A program made the position numbers and the translations under genes. Under the pieces are notes generated by a model. The model made no database searches, was not told the origin of the DNA, and saw only the letters and a program-made list of their open reading frames with translations. Of a DNA stretch of 64,000 nt, positions 1 through 13,460 are shown one piece after another (position 1 is the first letter of the stretch; each line of letters starts with the position of its first letter). Source of the DNA: Mesodorylaimus sp. YZB2_4 (lineage: Eukaryota; Nematoda; Enoplea; Dorylaimida; Dorylaimidae); NCBI GenBank assembly GCA_030248295.1, contig JASANH010000119.1, forward strand, positions 1 through 64,000, written 5' to 3'.

Positions 1-828
1 GGTCAGGTAAGAATTTGCAAGGCGTTTTGGCACAATAAAACGACTTTGACGTGTGACTTTGCTCAGAAGATTAGCCCAAATACCCTTGCAGCATGGAATT
101 CATTCGATAAGCAAAGGTTCTACCTTCAGCCTCTTCTCCATTTCAAGCACGGCGGAGTGCCCATACAGTGGCTACACTGCATACTGCCGCATCACGCAAG
201 TACTGTGCGCCCAGGACAACTATTTGAAGGATGGGAATCTCCGAGGGGAAACTAAACGAGGGACTAATTAATAGAGTATTCATAATACTATTCAGTGAGT
301 CATTTGTGATAAAGTTCATTGCAGACCTGATGATTAGCTGACCTGTGACAACGTCTCAGGAATTCACAACCTTGAAAAAGTCAACGCCCTGGTGACAAAC
401 CCCCTAAACAACAGGTATACCCAATCTCACTCAGGAATTTTAAGTTATTCAAAAAGTTTTTCAATGCGCTTTTAAGTGCATTCACACTTTAGTTATACGA
501 TGCAAACTTTCCTGTGCAATTTCAGATTATCCATCCAAATTTTGGTTTGGGTGCAATTACCAATTTAATCCAAACTGATTCGGTCATGATGATCGATTAC
601 GGGCGACGGTGACGCACCTTGCTAGCGAAGTGCGAAGATCATTTTGGCCACTTGGGCCACTTGAGATGGGCTGCTAAGTCTTTTTGGTAGTGAAGTAAGA
701 GCAGAAAACGACTAGTCAGTTGATACACACTAACCCTAAACGTCACGAACGAACAATAGGAGTGAACTGCTATGGCAAAACATTCGGTAACGACTCGTCA
801 TATGGCAGAGAATTAGAGAGTTGCTGAG

Positions 829-888
829 TTCCCCTGGCTGGGAGATGTCATCCTATCGGGTTGATGTTTCAGCCGCAGGTATAGTCAC
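829..888 (-). repeat. Fragment of dispersed repeat family C
   Basis: Read on the minus strand, this 60-base piece matches the centre of two longer copies at 27005-27127 and 63001-63114. All share the order GGCTGAAACATCAACC, then a short GTCTCCCAG block. The family looks tRNA-derived: a GTGGCTAAAGC A-box-like stretch precedes a GGTTGAGGTCTCG B-box-like stretch in the 63001 copy. This copy is truncated and carries no coding potential. Confidence 0.55.
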
Positions 889-994
889 AAGATTTGTGTC
901 GCTGTAGTCGGAGTATTGTGCAACCGACGTCTATCGGTTGCATGCTCTCCTCGCCTCCCAGACATAGTTGCCAGCAGGTCTCCGCACGTCACGG

Positions 995-1056
995 CCGGAT
1001 CGGATCGGATCCCATCCGTTCGGATCGGATATCCGATTTGATCCGATCCGATCCGA
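995..1056. repeat. Degenerate GGATC/CCGAT pentamer repeat
   Basis: Repeated CGGAT units run in one direction for the first half and the complementary ATCCG units for the second half, so the tract is partly palindromic. A shorter relative lies at 2516-2552. The two tracts bracket the LINE relic at 1560-2260. Several LINE clades end in short tandem repeats, so this tract may be the 3' tail of that minus-strand element; this is inference. Confidence 0.7.
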
Positions 1057-1559
1057 AGTTTCGAGCCAATGGTGTTTATAAAACCGCATGCAAACAACTA
1101 ACTAAAATCGTTCTTCAAGGTGCTGTAATAAATGAGATGAGATCAATATTCTTCATTGATGCTTCCTTTTTCCTGCTCACAAACAGACTAAAGTTATCTT
1201 GTCGTTATTATTCGTTATTATATACTCAGATTTTGCAAATAGTTTGGAGTCAGTCGACAGAAATATAAGTGAGCGAGGAGTGGAAATATTCGTTTTCATA
1301 AAATAGTTTGAAGTTATGGCTACAGTCATGAATGAGTCAATCCACACCACAAAAACCACCACACACAGGTGTGGCAGGCACCACAAAAAACCTAGTTCTC
1401 CTAAATTACCATTTCAGTATTGTTGCATAGCCCTGGTTGTCTTGGTTGAATATTTTAATCGACTAAGTTATAAATAAGTTTGGTTTTCATATTTTTGATT
1501 AGTTGCGCTATTACCTGTTCGACCTCTACAATATGCTTATCCAGAAGCTCAAATTTGGC

Positions 1560-2260
1560 AGCTAATTCATTCTTTTTGGTATCCTTATACAGCTGACATG
1601 CGCAAGTTGTTTCGGTCCACGAGACATGCCATCATAAGTAGCGCTACAGACAAATTTCTTTCCGCGCTTTAGAAGCCTTCGAATAAGCAGCATGATTCTG
1701 AAAGCCCAGATTGTTATTCCTATATTAGGATAGTTCAGGACTCCCTGTTCCGTGCTCCTGTTTAACACTAGTTTATTCACCATATTGACTTTTGCAGGGT
1801 CCCAGAGATAACTGTCAATGTCCCTGTTGATGAACCGTTGCAAGTCAGCTTCTGGTCCAGTCATTGAAGCCAAGTACCACAGCTTTGACAAATAGTAGGT
1901 GTTAACCACAGATATTCTGCCGAAATATAAAATTTCTGAGGTCTGAATCTTTCTCCCAAGTCCACCAAAATGATCTGTGACACAAGCCCAGTTTTCGGCC
2001 AGACCATGCCATCCCTGCTAATCCAAAATCCATATATTTTCAGTTTATCAACTACGAAATGCGTTAGCTCCTTTCCTTACCCTTGCCTGTTGATGATCCC
2101 AATCAGTAGCAGTTTACTTCTTACTCATTTCAGTGTTGCACCTGACGCTCGTTTATGCATACAGTATCGTGGACATGCAAAATTCGTTCTATCGATTAAG
2201 AACATCCAGTCAGCAAGCTAGTGTCATCTGCGTAATTGCCAATTTTTCTTTCTCGTCCTA
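1560..2260 (-). mobile_element. Decayed LINE (non-LTR retrotransposon), reverse-transcriptase C-terminal part
   Basis: The minus strand at 1562-1909 keeps an open stretch of 115 codons containing NTYYLSKLWYLASM, then a segment with INRDIDSYLW, VNMVNKLVL and GVLNYPNIG. This order (thumb region, INR...FLW, then a G-L-PNI motif) is typical of the part after the catalytic domain in LINE open reading frame 2. Upstream on the same strand (1910-2260) the reading continues in pieces interrupted by stops. The catalytic FADD-type motif is not visible here, so this is a truncated, dead copy. The exact clade cannot be fixed from the fragment. Confidence 0.65.
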
Positions 2261-2515
2261 GTTAAAATGTCCACGCCCCAAATATCTTTGTCCTGGCATA
2301 CGAAAAATGTTGTGACTTTCTCAGCACTCACTTATGAGCAGCATGTATCTTCTTCACTTTATCAGGTTGCAAAGCATTCAGTGATCCATGATGAGCTGCG
2401 TTGCTTGTGCCGAGGCACCATGATAATAAGTACTGTTGTTCATCATGGGGAGCGGCCTTTCGAAAAAAGTTGATGCGTTATTGATTGTTAAAAAAATCAC
2501 AAGTATTTCACGTGA

Positions 2516-2552
2516 TTCGATCCGATCCGATCCGGCAAACCCCCATCCGATC
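2516..2552. repeat. Short ATCCG pentamer repeat
   Basis: Several tandem TCCGA units followed by a CATCCGATC unit. It is the same motif as the tract at 995-1056, on the far side of the LINE relic. Confidence 0.55.
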
Positions 2553-2559
2553 TGGCCGT

Positions 2560-3750
2560 GATTGTACGGCTCTTCTACAGCTCGGACATACGGCTCTCTC
2601 CCTGACGTACAGTATATGCACTGTAAACTGAAAAGCTGCAGCTGTTGCAGGTGTGACACTATTCATCACAATAACATACAGTGTGGGTCGAAACTTTGAT
2701 AAACATGATGGGAAGCAAGCTAATTAACGCAGAGCTTCCTGCTGTATTCCAACTAGATCTGATTGCACATTACTGAATGATAGCGATTCAACAAAACTGG
2801 GCTGACGCGAGATCATCTGGTCGATAGGATCTGGTGTAGCGGTGCCATAGACCTATGTTTGGGCGAATTCAAGGACCTGCCATATGCACTCTTTACGGGT
2901 GAGCAAGCGATAAAGACGCTCGTAGCACAAGTTGGTGGCAGCCTGTTTTGTTGTTGGCATTTAGTAATCAATGTGTACAATATTTATCATGTCAGCAGAC
3001 CTGTAAGCAAGCATCAACAAACATGCAGTTCCTATGTCAGGGTGTAAGTAAAGACCACCGCCAATCCGCACTTATCACACTGGGCCTATAGGATTTTGAA
3101 GGGGTGCACAGGGATTATACAATAAAGGGGATACACATGAGGATTTATGACATCGTGATATAAAATTGCGTGGCGCCTTAGCTGATAACAGTTCGCTTGC
3201 CGAACATTGGCTCAATGGACGGGTGTCGTAATATACATGCACTGCAACGTGGCACGAGGACACATGCTGACGAGTGAGATACAAGGTCTCTTTCTAGTAA
3301 TGTCCAGGCTGTCTGCAGGATTCTGGAGGAACTGATGCTTGTAGAAGTCAAGTCAGAATATCCGTGTAGCCTGTAATATCATCAGATTACATCATGTTTC
3401 AGTTGGGATGTCCGCTGCTTACTTCTATTGCGATTGAGTATAGAATACAATACCCTCCATTTTTACTTACTCGTATCTTATGCAGCGAAAAAGAGAAATT
3501 ACTGTCTAACACGGCGTCTCATTCCCTGAGGCTACCACTCTAAGGTTCAATATACACCTGTAATTTAGGCTGGTAGCGGTTGGCTAATAAAAGCTAGCAA
3601 AGCAAATTTGCTTGCACGAGTTAAATCTGCTGTTTACATCGGCAGATATGAGCTGGATGGAGAAGGGCGCTGTTCATAGTGACTCGTGTGAGCCAATTGG
3701 CCGCATTTGGTCAACAGAGGGAGACATGAAGAGTTGAAAGAGGAGTCCAA
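2560..3750. other. No gene recognised
   Basis: Short open frames only; none shows a recognisable domain or a convincing exon structure. No tandem repeat or tRNA-like sequence was seen. Confidence 0.5.
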
Positions 3751-3779
3751 TTGTCGCTGGTAAGTTGCGCAGAAACTAA

Positions 3780-4490
3780 AATGATGGCTTGGCTTGAATA
3801 TCTGCGGCAGAGGATATCTGTGCTGCCAAATTTGCAGTTGTGTGGGCAAATTTTGACCTGGTACCACGAGGTTAAATATTTAGGTGTTTTGTTCGCGTCG
3901 GATATGAAATTCAGTGAACATACAGTACGTATGTGTGTGGCATATTGCGTCGATGCAACGCTATGATTGGTGCACTCAGGAGGAAACTGGGGAGACATGC
4001 ACCGCCAACTGTTTTTACGAAAGTTTACGATTCATGTATGAGATCAATTTTAGAATATGGTCGCGTAGCATAGGATCATGTTATAAAGACTGATATTGAT
4101 CAATTGGAACGTGCTAATAGATATGCGCTTAGGTTAGTATTAAATGATTTTACCAGTTCTTATTCTCATTCCTTGGGTAAAGCTGGTTAGTCCACGCTTT
4201 TTGAGAGAAGGAAACGCTTGAAACTGTCTCAATTTCATTAATTTTACCATGGTATTCATGATTTTGGAAATGCCCTTTTTATTCACAAATCTAATGGAAT
4301 AATCGATTTATACTATCTGTTGTACAAAACTAGGGGCTTCCAAAAGTGCTAAATGCTGTACAATGAGTTTCGAAAAACCGTATTTGCAGAGCCAGAAACA
4401 GTGGTCCTTGGAATAAGATGCACGGGTCTTTGATATCAGCCTGCGTAGACGACAGACATCTTAAAAACTGATCAATGTCCTGGTAAATTT
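3780..4490 (+). mobile_element. Decayed non-LTR retrotransposon, reverse-transcriptase thumb region
   Basis: Translation on the plus strand gives VKYLGVLFASDMKFSEH, the classic KYLGV motif after the catalytic centre of Jockey/CR1-like reverse transcriptases. After a frameshift near 3960 it continues as a segment with MIGALRRKLGRHAPP, YDSCMRSILEYG, LERANRYALRLVLND and FERRKRLKLSQFH, which is the usual order of the C-terminal part of these proteins. In-frame stops and at least one frameshift show it is dead. The catalytic domain itself is not found upstream. It is on the opposite strand to the LINE relic at 1560-2260 and shares no obvious sequence with it. Confidence 0.75.
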
Positions 4491-4499
4491 GTTACTTCA

Positions 4500-7440
4500 G
4501 GCAGGAAAATTTGCGACCCGACTAAGGGATATGGCCACTGAAATCTCCTGACACCTTTTGGTGTTAACTGGTCCAAGTCGGCCAAAGTGTGTGATATGTC
4601 AACGATAACGTGAACTTGTCTATATTGGAGAAAATACGACTCCTACAGCGATTCTCTCTCAGACGAAGGACTCACAGAATGCATATAGAGCCTACAGTAT
4701 GTCAGAGACCAAGGTACAAAAATGGCTGAATAGCGTGTAACATGCTTATCTAAGCTAATTTTCTCGATAGCTGACGCTTTACAGAGCCAAAATTTCGGGG
4801 TGATCGTATTGTCGAACAATTTACTCCTGGCTATTGCGGTTGATCTAGTAAAAACCGCGTAGCATATGTAACCTGCACGGCTAACAGAAAAACGTGACCA
4901 CCTGCGGAACTGGAACTGGGTCATGATACTACAGTAACCCTGCACGAAAAGTAGAATCTTTCCATTTACAATAGTTGTCTTCAGTGCGTGATTATGCGAA
5001 TGTATGAACATATATGCTAAGGCAAGACTTAATTCACTGCACTGCATGCAAATTTGCTCCTTTGCTGAAGCATGGCCTGTCCTCCATTGCCCTGGCACTT
5101 TTATTTATTTTCCCTCTTTTTTTTGTCCCCTTCGAAGTAATATGCATTACTGTAAAAGGCAGAGAACTCATTAACTTTGTCCGCCAATTATTGTCTAACG
5201 ATCCCGTCACAACTGGAATTAATTATTTTTCTTGCCTCATTCAATTGTCATTGGGTCTGGTGTCCCGCGGGGCGATTAGCTGAGCGAGTAAACGCCTCTG
5301 AGACGTCCCACTCCTAATCTCATCATACGTATTCCTCGCGTCCCGGCCAGGGCATAATATATTATTGAGCGCATTAACCGGTTGCTCATTTCAGCTTTTA
5401 AACAGCCCTCGCCCTCGCACCAATTAAGGAGACCGTAAAAGGACCCTTAGGAATTCCCCACCAGTCAGTCAAAGCAGGGTAATGGGCAAGCTCAGCTCGT
5501 ATATTTTTACAGTCCACAGCCAGCTAGAATTTTCTTCATCCTTTTGCCCCCCTCCCTTTTGCGCCTCTTAAATTATTATACTCGTATTTCACTCTCTTTG
5601 CTTTTCCTTCGCGCAACCAATGCGCACGCATCAGGAGAAAAGAATTGTTTGTAAAACCATAGGCCAGCAATCCACACGCTGAACCTGCTGCTTGCACAGT
5701 CGGCGGCCGGCGAGCCAGCGTTTTGGCGCTTTATTTGCAATTAAATCGAACGGCAAGATTCGATTAAGCAAATTAAGCCATTTTCTTAGTGGCCGCTTTT
5801 ATCGCAATCAACCTTAATTTCCGGCCTCTTTTCATGATCCATCATTTGCGTTCTGGCGTGGCAAGGCGAATCGGAGAAAAGAAAAAGAGCAAATGAACGA
5901 GACGATTGGCCATACGCGGTCAACGAAAATAAACAGAAAGGCAATATAAATTTTCCTCAGGCAAATGATGGTGAGATTAGGAAAATTGCATTATTTTTCA
6001 GAAAAAAATATGGCTTGAACAGAATTTTTTATTTATTAACAGTTTTGATTCAAAATCAAACGGTTCCTGTATTTATGGTCAAATTATTCAATCAGACTAA
6101 ACACACACAAATGAAATCACGCCTGTTGAAATTGCAAAGAAAATATTTTCAGAACAAGCAAAAGACTACTTTTTCTCAGTCATCATCAGCATGATCTGGA
6201 ACGAACTATACATCCAAACGTTGCGGAGACAGTGATGCACTGTCTGCACTTTTTTTTAGATCAACAATACAGTTTAAAACAGAATTCATGCGGTTTCTGA
6301 AAAAAGTTTACGGTCCCTTGTTAAATAAATTTGTCGCAACTCGAGTATGAAATCGTATTGAAAAGAAGAATTCTAGTTGTCGCATTGTGGTAGGTGCGGT
6401 GTTTGAGAGGAAGGCGATACATTTTACGCATTTTAAAAGATTGATGACTTTTTACATTATAAAACGCCATTTGTGCCTTTTGACTATTCGGACGAGGACA
6501 CTATTTGACAGTGCGTATTTGTACCATATTAGGAGAAAGAAAATCGGCGTGGGCGTACAGAAAATTGATAGTGCACTGGTCTAATTGTCATTTTCCCAAA
6601 ATGGCGAATTGTTACGCGCGATACGATTCGACGCGACGCGACGCGCGAAAAGAAGTGCAATAAATTATCTAATTGGAATTTTCGAATGTTTCCACAGGCC
6701 AGTTCAAACGATTGCGCCAATCTTATGACGATGAATGGAATGAGGAAATTTGGAATGGCCTGGTTGGAATAACTAAATTTGGGGTAGGTATGCCTGATAG
6801 TGCGAGTGAGGTATGCTAGGTGTTCTTGATGCTAAAATTGACTGTTGCTATTATGAACTCCATTTCGTCAGATTACCCAAAAGAAAAGTGACTGACAAGA
6901 AACTCGATGGATTTCTTTTTCTAACTGCACAAACGATGAGTGCGCCTATCAATTGCACTTTACACTGCCAGGCTTCAAGGACGACCTCGGTGACGCTAGG
7001 AGCATACTCGAATGAGCTATGGCAAGGTATACTGTAGCCGCTGTCATAATTGCTCGCCTTTTTCACACGGCTTCTTTCCGCCAAGGACGCGTACACATCA
7101 GCATGAAAGTTTTCCTAATGCACACTGGCCTCGGCGCGAGAAAGAGCAAATTTCTCGAAGCGAATTTCAAAAGCGATGTGTCAATTAGTATTGGAACTCG
7201 AAAAAGCCGACATGAACGGTTAAACGAGCGAACGATCGGGCTTGGCGCCGAAGTGATTGTTAGCCAGCAGCTGACTATCAACTTATCATAGGCGAGTCGA
7301 TTGAGTTGACGTCGTTAAAAGCTAACAACATTCGACCAAAACTAAACTACACAAACACATTGGACCCATCATCGCATCTCCACTGACAACTTGGCCTAAT
7401 GTAAACACTCTGGCGCCTAGTGAAGCCCCGCTGGGTCCCT
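4500..7440. other. No gene recognised
   Basis: AT-rich non-coding DNA with many short open frames and no recognisable product. A short near-palindrome, GTTTTGATTCAAAATC, lies near 6043. I see no RNA gene or repeated element I can name. Confidence 0.5.
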
Positions 7441-7455
7441 CCCCCCCCCCCCCCC
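7441..7455. repeat. Poly-C tract
   Basis: Fifteen consecutive C bases, preceded by CCCT. Such homopolymers are prone to length error in assembly and to G-quadruplex or i-motif structure. Confidence 0.95.
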
Positions 7456-9082
7456 AGATCGACATACGAATTGTCACGAAAGTATTTAGCTCGGTTGGCC
7501 ATTTTGACGAATTGGGCTCCGGTTAGGGTGCCGACGAAGCTGTTCTACTTTTCAACACAATAACGCCTAGCTTCAGAAAGTTCGTATTTCTCCGACTTTC
7601 AAACACCGACACGCCGATGGCGCCACGGATGACAGGCGGGCACTAATGGTCGGGCGCCGTTCACTGTCCGCCGGCCGCCCCCGAGGCGCCGTTTAGTCTT
7701 AATTTATTCCAATAACTGCACAGAACAAGCCCGTCGCTTTTTCATCCTTGGCACTTTGTCATGCTAAAAGAAAACGTTTTTCTGAGCACAAACTTTTAAA
7801 AGGAGATTTTCAACGATGACAACTTCCAAAACTTTGTTGAACTTTTAAAACCAACTTACGCGCCTCTTCTCTCGTTTCACTTGAAATTTTGCAAGAATAG
7901 AAAAACTCGCATAGTCATTCTAACATAACTAATTATTCGAAAGAGTTCGACGATTAACAGCCGCCTAATTACTTTTCCAAAATGCGCATTCTAGAATTGA
8001 AATTAAAACGAAAACGAAACAGGCGCCTCGCTCAACTAATGCCTTTTGATTGACAACCGCTAGTCGTCTAGTTTAGCCCTCGTTGAACCTCGAAGAAATT
8101 CAGTTTACAGTTTCCGTTCGTCTATGTTCTCGAAGCAAAATGATCCAACAACTTTTCGAAAACTTATCTTTCTATGACCACCTGACAAGGAGCAGAGAGC
8201 TCTCAGGCCGGCACCCATTAGCTAAATCATAAATTTGATTAAGCAAGGGCGAGCAACTTTGAATTTCAGCCATCTGATAAATGGGTCTAGAAAGAATTGT
8301 GTAGCCGACATGTAAGAAATTATCAAAAGAATTTTCCAAGAAAAGACTCCTTTTTGCTGATGCCATTAAGCCCGAGTAATAAACATATTTTTACGAGCTT
8401 ACTGTAGCGCAAACATAGCTAACAACGGGTCGAACAATGGGGTCGTTGTCGACGGAGAGGCGCGCTAGTGTTGACGATCGCGAAAGAAAAACGGATCCAT
8501 TTGGAAAATAGCTTCGTCGAAGAAAAGCACCCAAGTTATTTAACGACTTGCAAGTTTTAGGACCGTATTTCATAAACGTAAAAAAGCGGAAATTTTACAA
8601 CAAAAAACTTCTTCACAAAGCGCCGTTCTACAGTATACACGCAAAAATTAGAGAAAACTACAAGTCACGAAATTGAGAAATGAAACTCACGATGCCGTGT
8701 GTACACTACAGTACCATGACTAGCCGCAGAAAACACGTCATCAAACACAAGAAGTTTCAAAGCACACCGTCCTCAAATTGTCATGATTACAAAAATCTAA
8801 ATTATTAATGAAAGCGTCTACAATTCTGAGACTTAATATCGAATCAATATTTTAGAGGTAATTTTTTATATAAAAGCAAAACTTAAAATTGTCAGTGAAC
8901 CTAAACGTGCGAAATTTTCTTTTCCAGTCTTCACCATTCTAAGTATTAGCCCTAACTCGTACAAAATCTTGAGATCAAAACTTTGCGTCAAAAAACTAAT
9001 ATATAAATAGAACATTTTTGCAAGCTTATAACCTAGAAAAGCAACAAGAGAATTCGCCCCCAAAAAACAATCGATTCTTACT
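7456..9082. other. Downstream flank of the Msx gene; no separate gene recognised
   Basis: No domain-bearing open frame on either strand. The part next to 9083 presumably includes the 3' untranslated region of the minus-strand homeobox gene. I could not pick out a convincing polyadenylation signal. Confidence 0.45.
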
Positions 9083-11029
<1,947 letters not shown>

Positions 11030-12940
11030 TAAAAGACGCTGGCGAACACTCGAGTGTCAATCGACTGTGATCTTGCCAGAAAAACCAGAAGTGGGGAGAC
11101 AAGTGGGAAGAAGCCGTATATGAGGATACCGAGGGGACCGAGCCGAGTTGACGGGAGCAGCTACGGCCTCGAACTGGCCTCAGTCTGGGTTCGGGCTAAG
11201 AGAAGGTTAAAGGAGAAGCGACCCCTTTTGCCAATACCGCCGTCCGATCATATACGCGCTAATCGTCATTATCCAATCGGGTAATTGACGCTGGAGGCGT
11301 TCTGCCTAGTAAATTGGCGCATAAAAACGCGGACCCTAGGTTGTCTGTATAAACATTGTGATGGCGCCTAGACGCCAACGAGGCGGGTTTGTCGCTTATT
11401 CGTCATCCCGCTAATGGAAAAGTCTTCGTTTTGATTGGATTCATCGTGTATCACGTGATCCGACAGCGGCAACCAACAGCCTAGAGGCGTGGTCGCGGCG
11501 CCGACTGGGCGGTCGTAAAATGAGCGAGCGCTTTTATTGAGCACTGATGGCCGAGCAGGGTGCCAATCCACTTTACACATCGGCCGGCCAGAATGGTGGA
11601 AAAAATATTTGGAAAACATTAAAACAACCTTAGGGCTTAAAAATGCTTTGAAAATAGCCGAATATAATGTCTTTTAGAAATGCAAAGGGTGCGCTGAGAA
11701 AAGTGCCTAATAATATGATGACTATTGGCTTGCGTAGAAATCCAGTTTATGCTGCCTTGTCTGCCTATTTGAAGAGAACAAATTTCCTGCGCCATGCCTA
11801 TGATAAGGTATGTTGCGAAGGCAAGCAGGCAGTGTCGCGTCTAATTATAAACGAAGAAAGATAAACGGATGGCAGGCCATCATGGGCATAACAGTACTTA
11901 TGGCCATCCATCATTCCGGACCGTTTTATCGTCTCCCCTTGTTCCCGCCCCTTCTGTACCTGCGATGGGAAACAGGATGCGGCCATTCATAAAGATAAAA
12001 GACCAACTCTTTCCAACATGAACACAGCGATGCGGCTGGTTGGCCGGGCCAGGGGCTAATTACTTTTGGTAGACAAAAGTCATCCGTCATTATTTGTCAC
12101 GTCTAATCGCCAACGCGGTTATGTTTGGGCTGGAGGCGGCATCGTCACAAGTCGCATATGGAAGACGATGCGTCCTGTGGCGAAAAAATAGGATGCCGGG
12201 CGATTAACGGTGTCAGAAAAGGCGCCGTCTTGTCGTGCAACTAGTCGACTTAACGCGCGCACTCGGCCCTCTGACTCGACCATATTTGGCAGGTATACAT
12301 TACATTGCTGTCATATATCAAAGGATGCACCGCCCGTCCTTCGACCCAACTCGGGCTCGAGTGACTGCGCAAAATCGTTGGCGTGGAAAATACGCCAGTG
12401 GACCATAAAAGAGGCGGATATAGCAATATGCTCACACCTCGCGCTCCTAGTTGCAAACTTGGCCCAACTAGTCCCCCCCTCTATCGCACGCACTATCCGA
12501 TCATTTGTCAATAAACTGTCCGGGAAGAATGTTCGATAAAAGGTGACATATTTCCTATAAATGATGAGTCCGAATCACCAAAACGAAAAGGGTGCGCTGC
12601 ATTCAAACACCAGTGGGGCCTTATTGCACTCATCACCTGCCCTTTTCAAACGCACATGAATGAATCCACCAGGCCTACTCATTTGATTTTCCACGCCTCA
12701 AGGTCAATGCGCATTGTTTCAAAACGAAAACCCGTAAATGCGATTAGGGGTCCTTTCAAGTGCGTTCATGGTAAAAAAGGTGTGAAATCAAGAGAATTCA
12801 GAATTAACATGGAAAATGCAAATTGCAGGGATGGTAGCAGATTGGGTTGCACAGAAGAAGTTGACAGGAGCACTGTAAGTGAGACAGAGCAATTTTGTAG
12901 TTTCCGGAAAGTCTTTTGCGAAAATTGGCGAAACATTCAG
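11030..12940. other. Upstream flank of Msx; no gene recognised
   Basis: Relatively GC-rich just upstream of the homeobox gene (11050-11620), so promoter or regulatory sequence is likely, but I cannot point to a defined element. The open frames at 11667-11864 and 12210-12539 have no recognisable product. Confidence 0.4.
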
Positions 12941-13018
12941 GCAGAGCATTTGTTTATTTGTTTATTTTGAATGACAGAGGAGAAACTGCATTTGTTTATT
13001 TTGAATGACAGAGGAAGA
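12940..13018. repeat. Two-copy direct repeat of about 35 bp
   Basis: The stretch GCATTTGTTTATT...TTTTGAATGACAGAGGA occurs twice, separated by a few bases, with a small internal TTTATTTG expansion in the first copy. It looks like a recent local duplication. Confidence 0.75.
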
Positions 13019-13079
13019 GATTTTTTCATAAAATCTACATGCTACAAATCCTCACTAGCAGACACTTTGTTTTTGGGCC

Positions 13080-13460
13080 GAAGTCTGGTTTGCCTATAGC
13101 CGGCCAGCAGTCAAACCTTATAAGCAGAGCTTTGCGGGGACCGGCACAGACAGCAGCGTCCCTCTGCGTGTCTCCACTAGGAGCAACTCCTGGACACCGA
13201 CTTTCTCTGACGATGGCGGGCGGGCTGTGAAGCCTGTCGGTGTTGGACAGCCGAGACTGTCCTGGTTTGGCCGTCCACCAGGGGGTTTGTCTCCACTCGG
13301 AGCACCTCGACGGTGCCGGGCCGGGTGAGTCAGCCACGTCCTGGCTTGCAAGGCCAGCGAGGGTTTACGGCTCGCAAACCGACCTCCATCACCGGGCATT
13401 GAACCCAGGATAAGCCCAGGATTTGTCACTCGCTCCCAAGAATACGGAATGACAAATTCC
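13080..13460 (-). mobile_element. Composite tRNA-derived SINE, family B, minus-strand copy
   Basis: Read on the minus strand it has a B-box-like GGGTTCAATGCCC, then GCTGGCCTTGCAAGCCAGG, ACTCACCCGG, a TAGTGGAGACACGCAG block and finally GGCCGGCTATAGGCAAA. The same blocks in the same order occur in the copy at 29726-30190 inside an intron of the titin-like gene. Neither copy encodes protein. The pol III promoter-like head places it with SINEs rather than with the LINE relics nearby. Confidence 0.7.
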
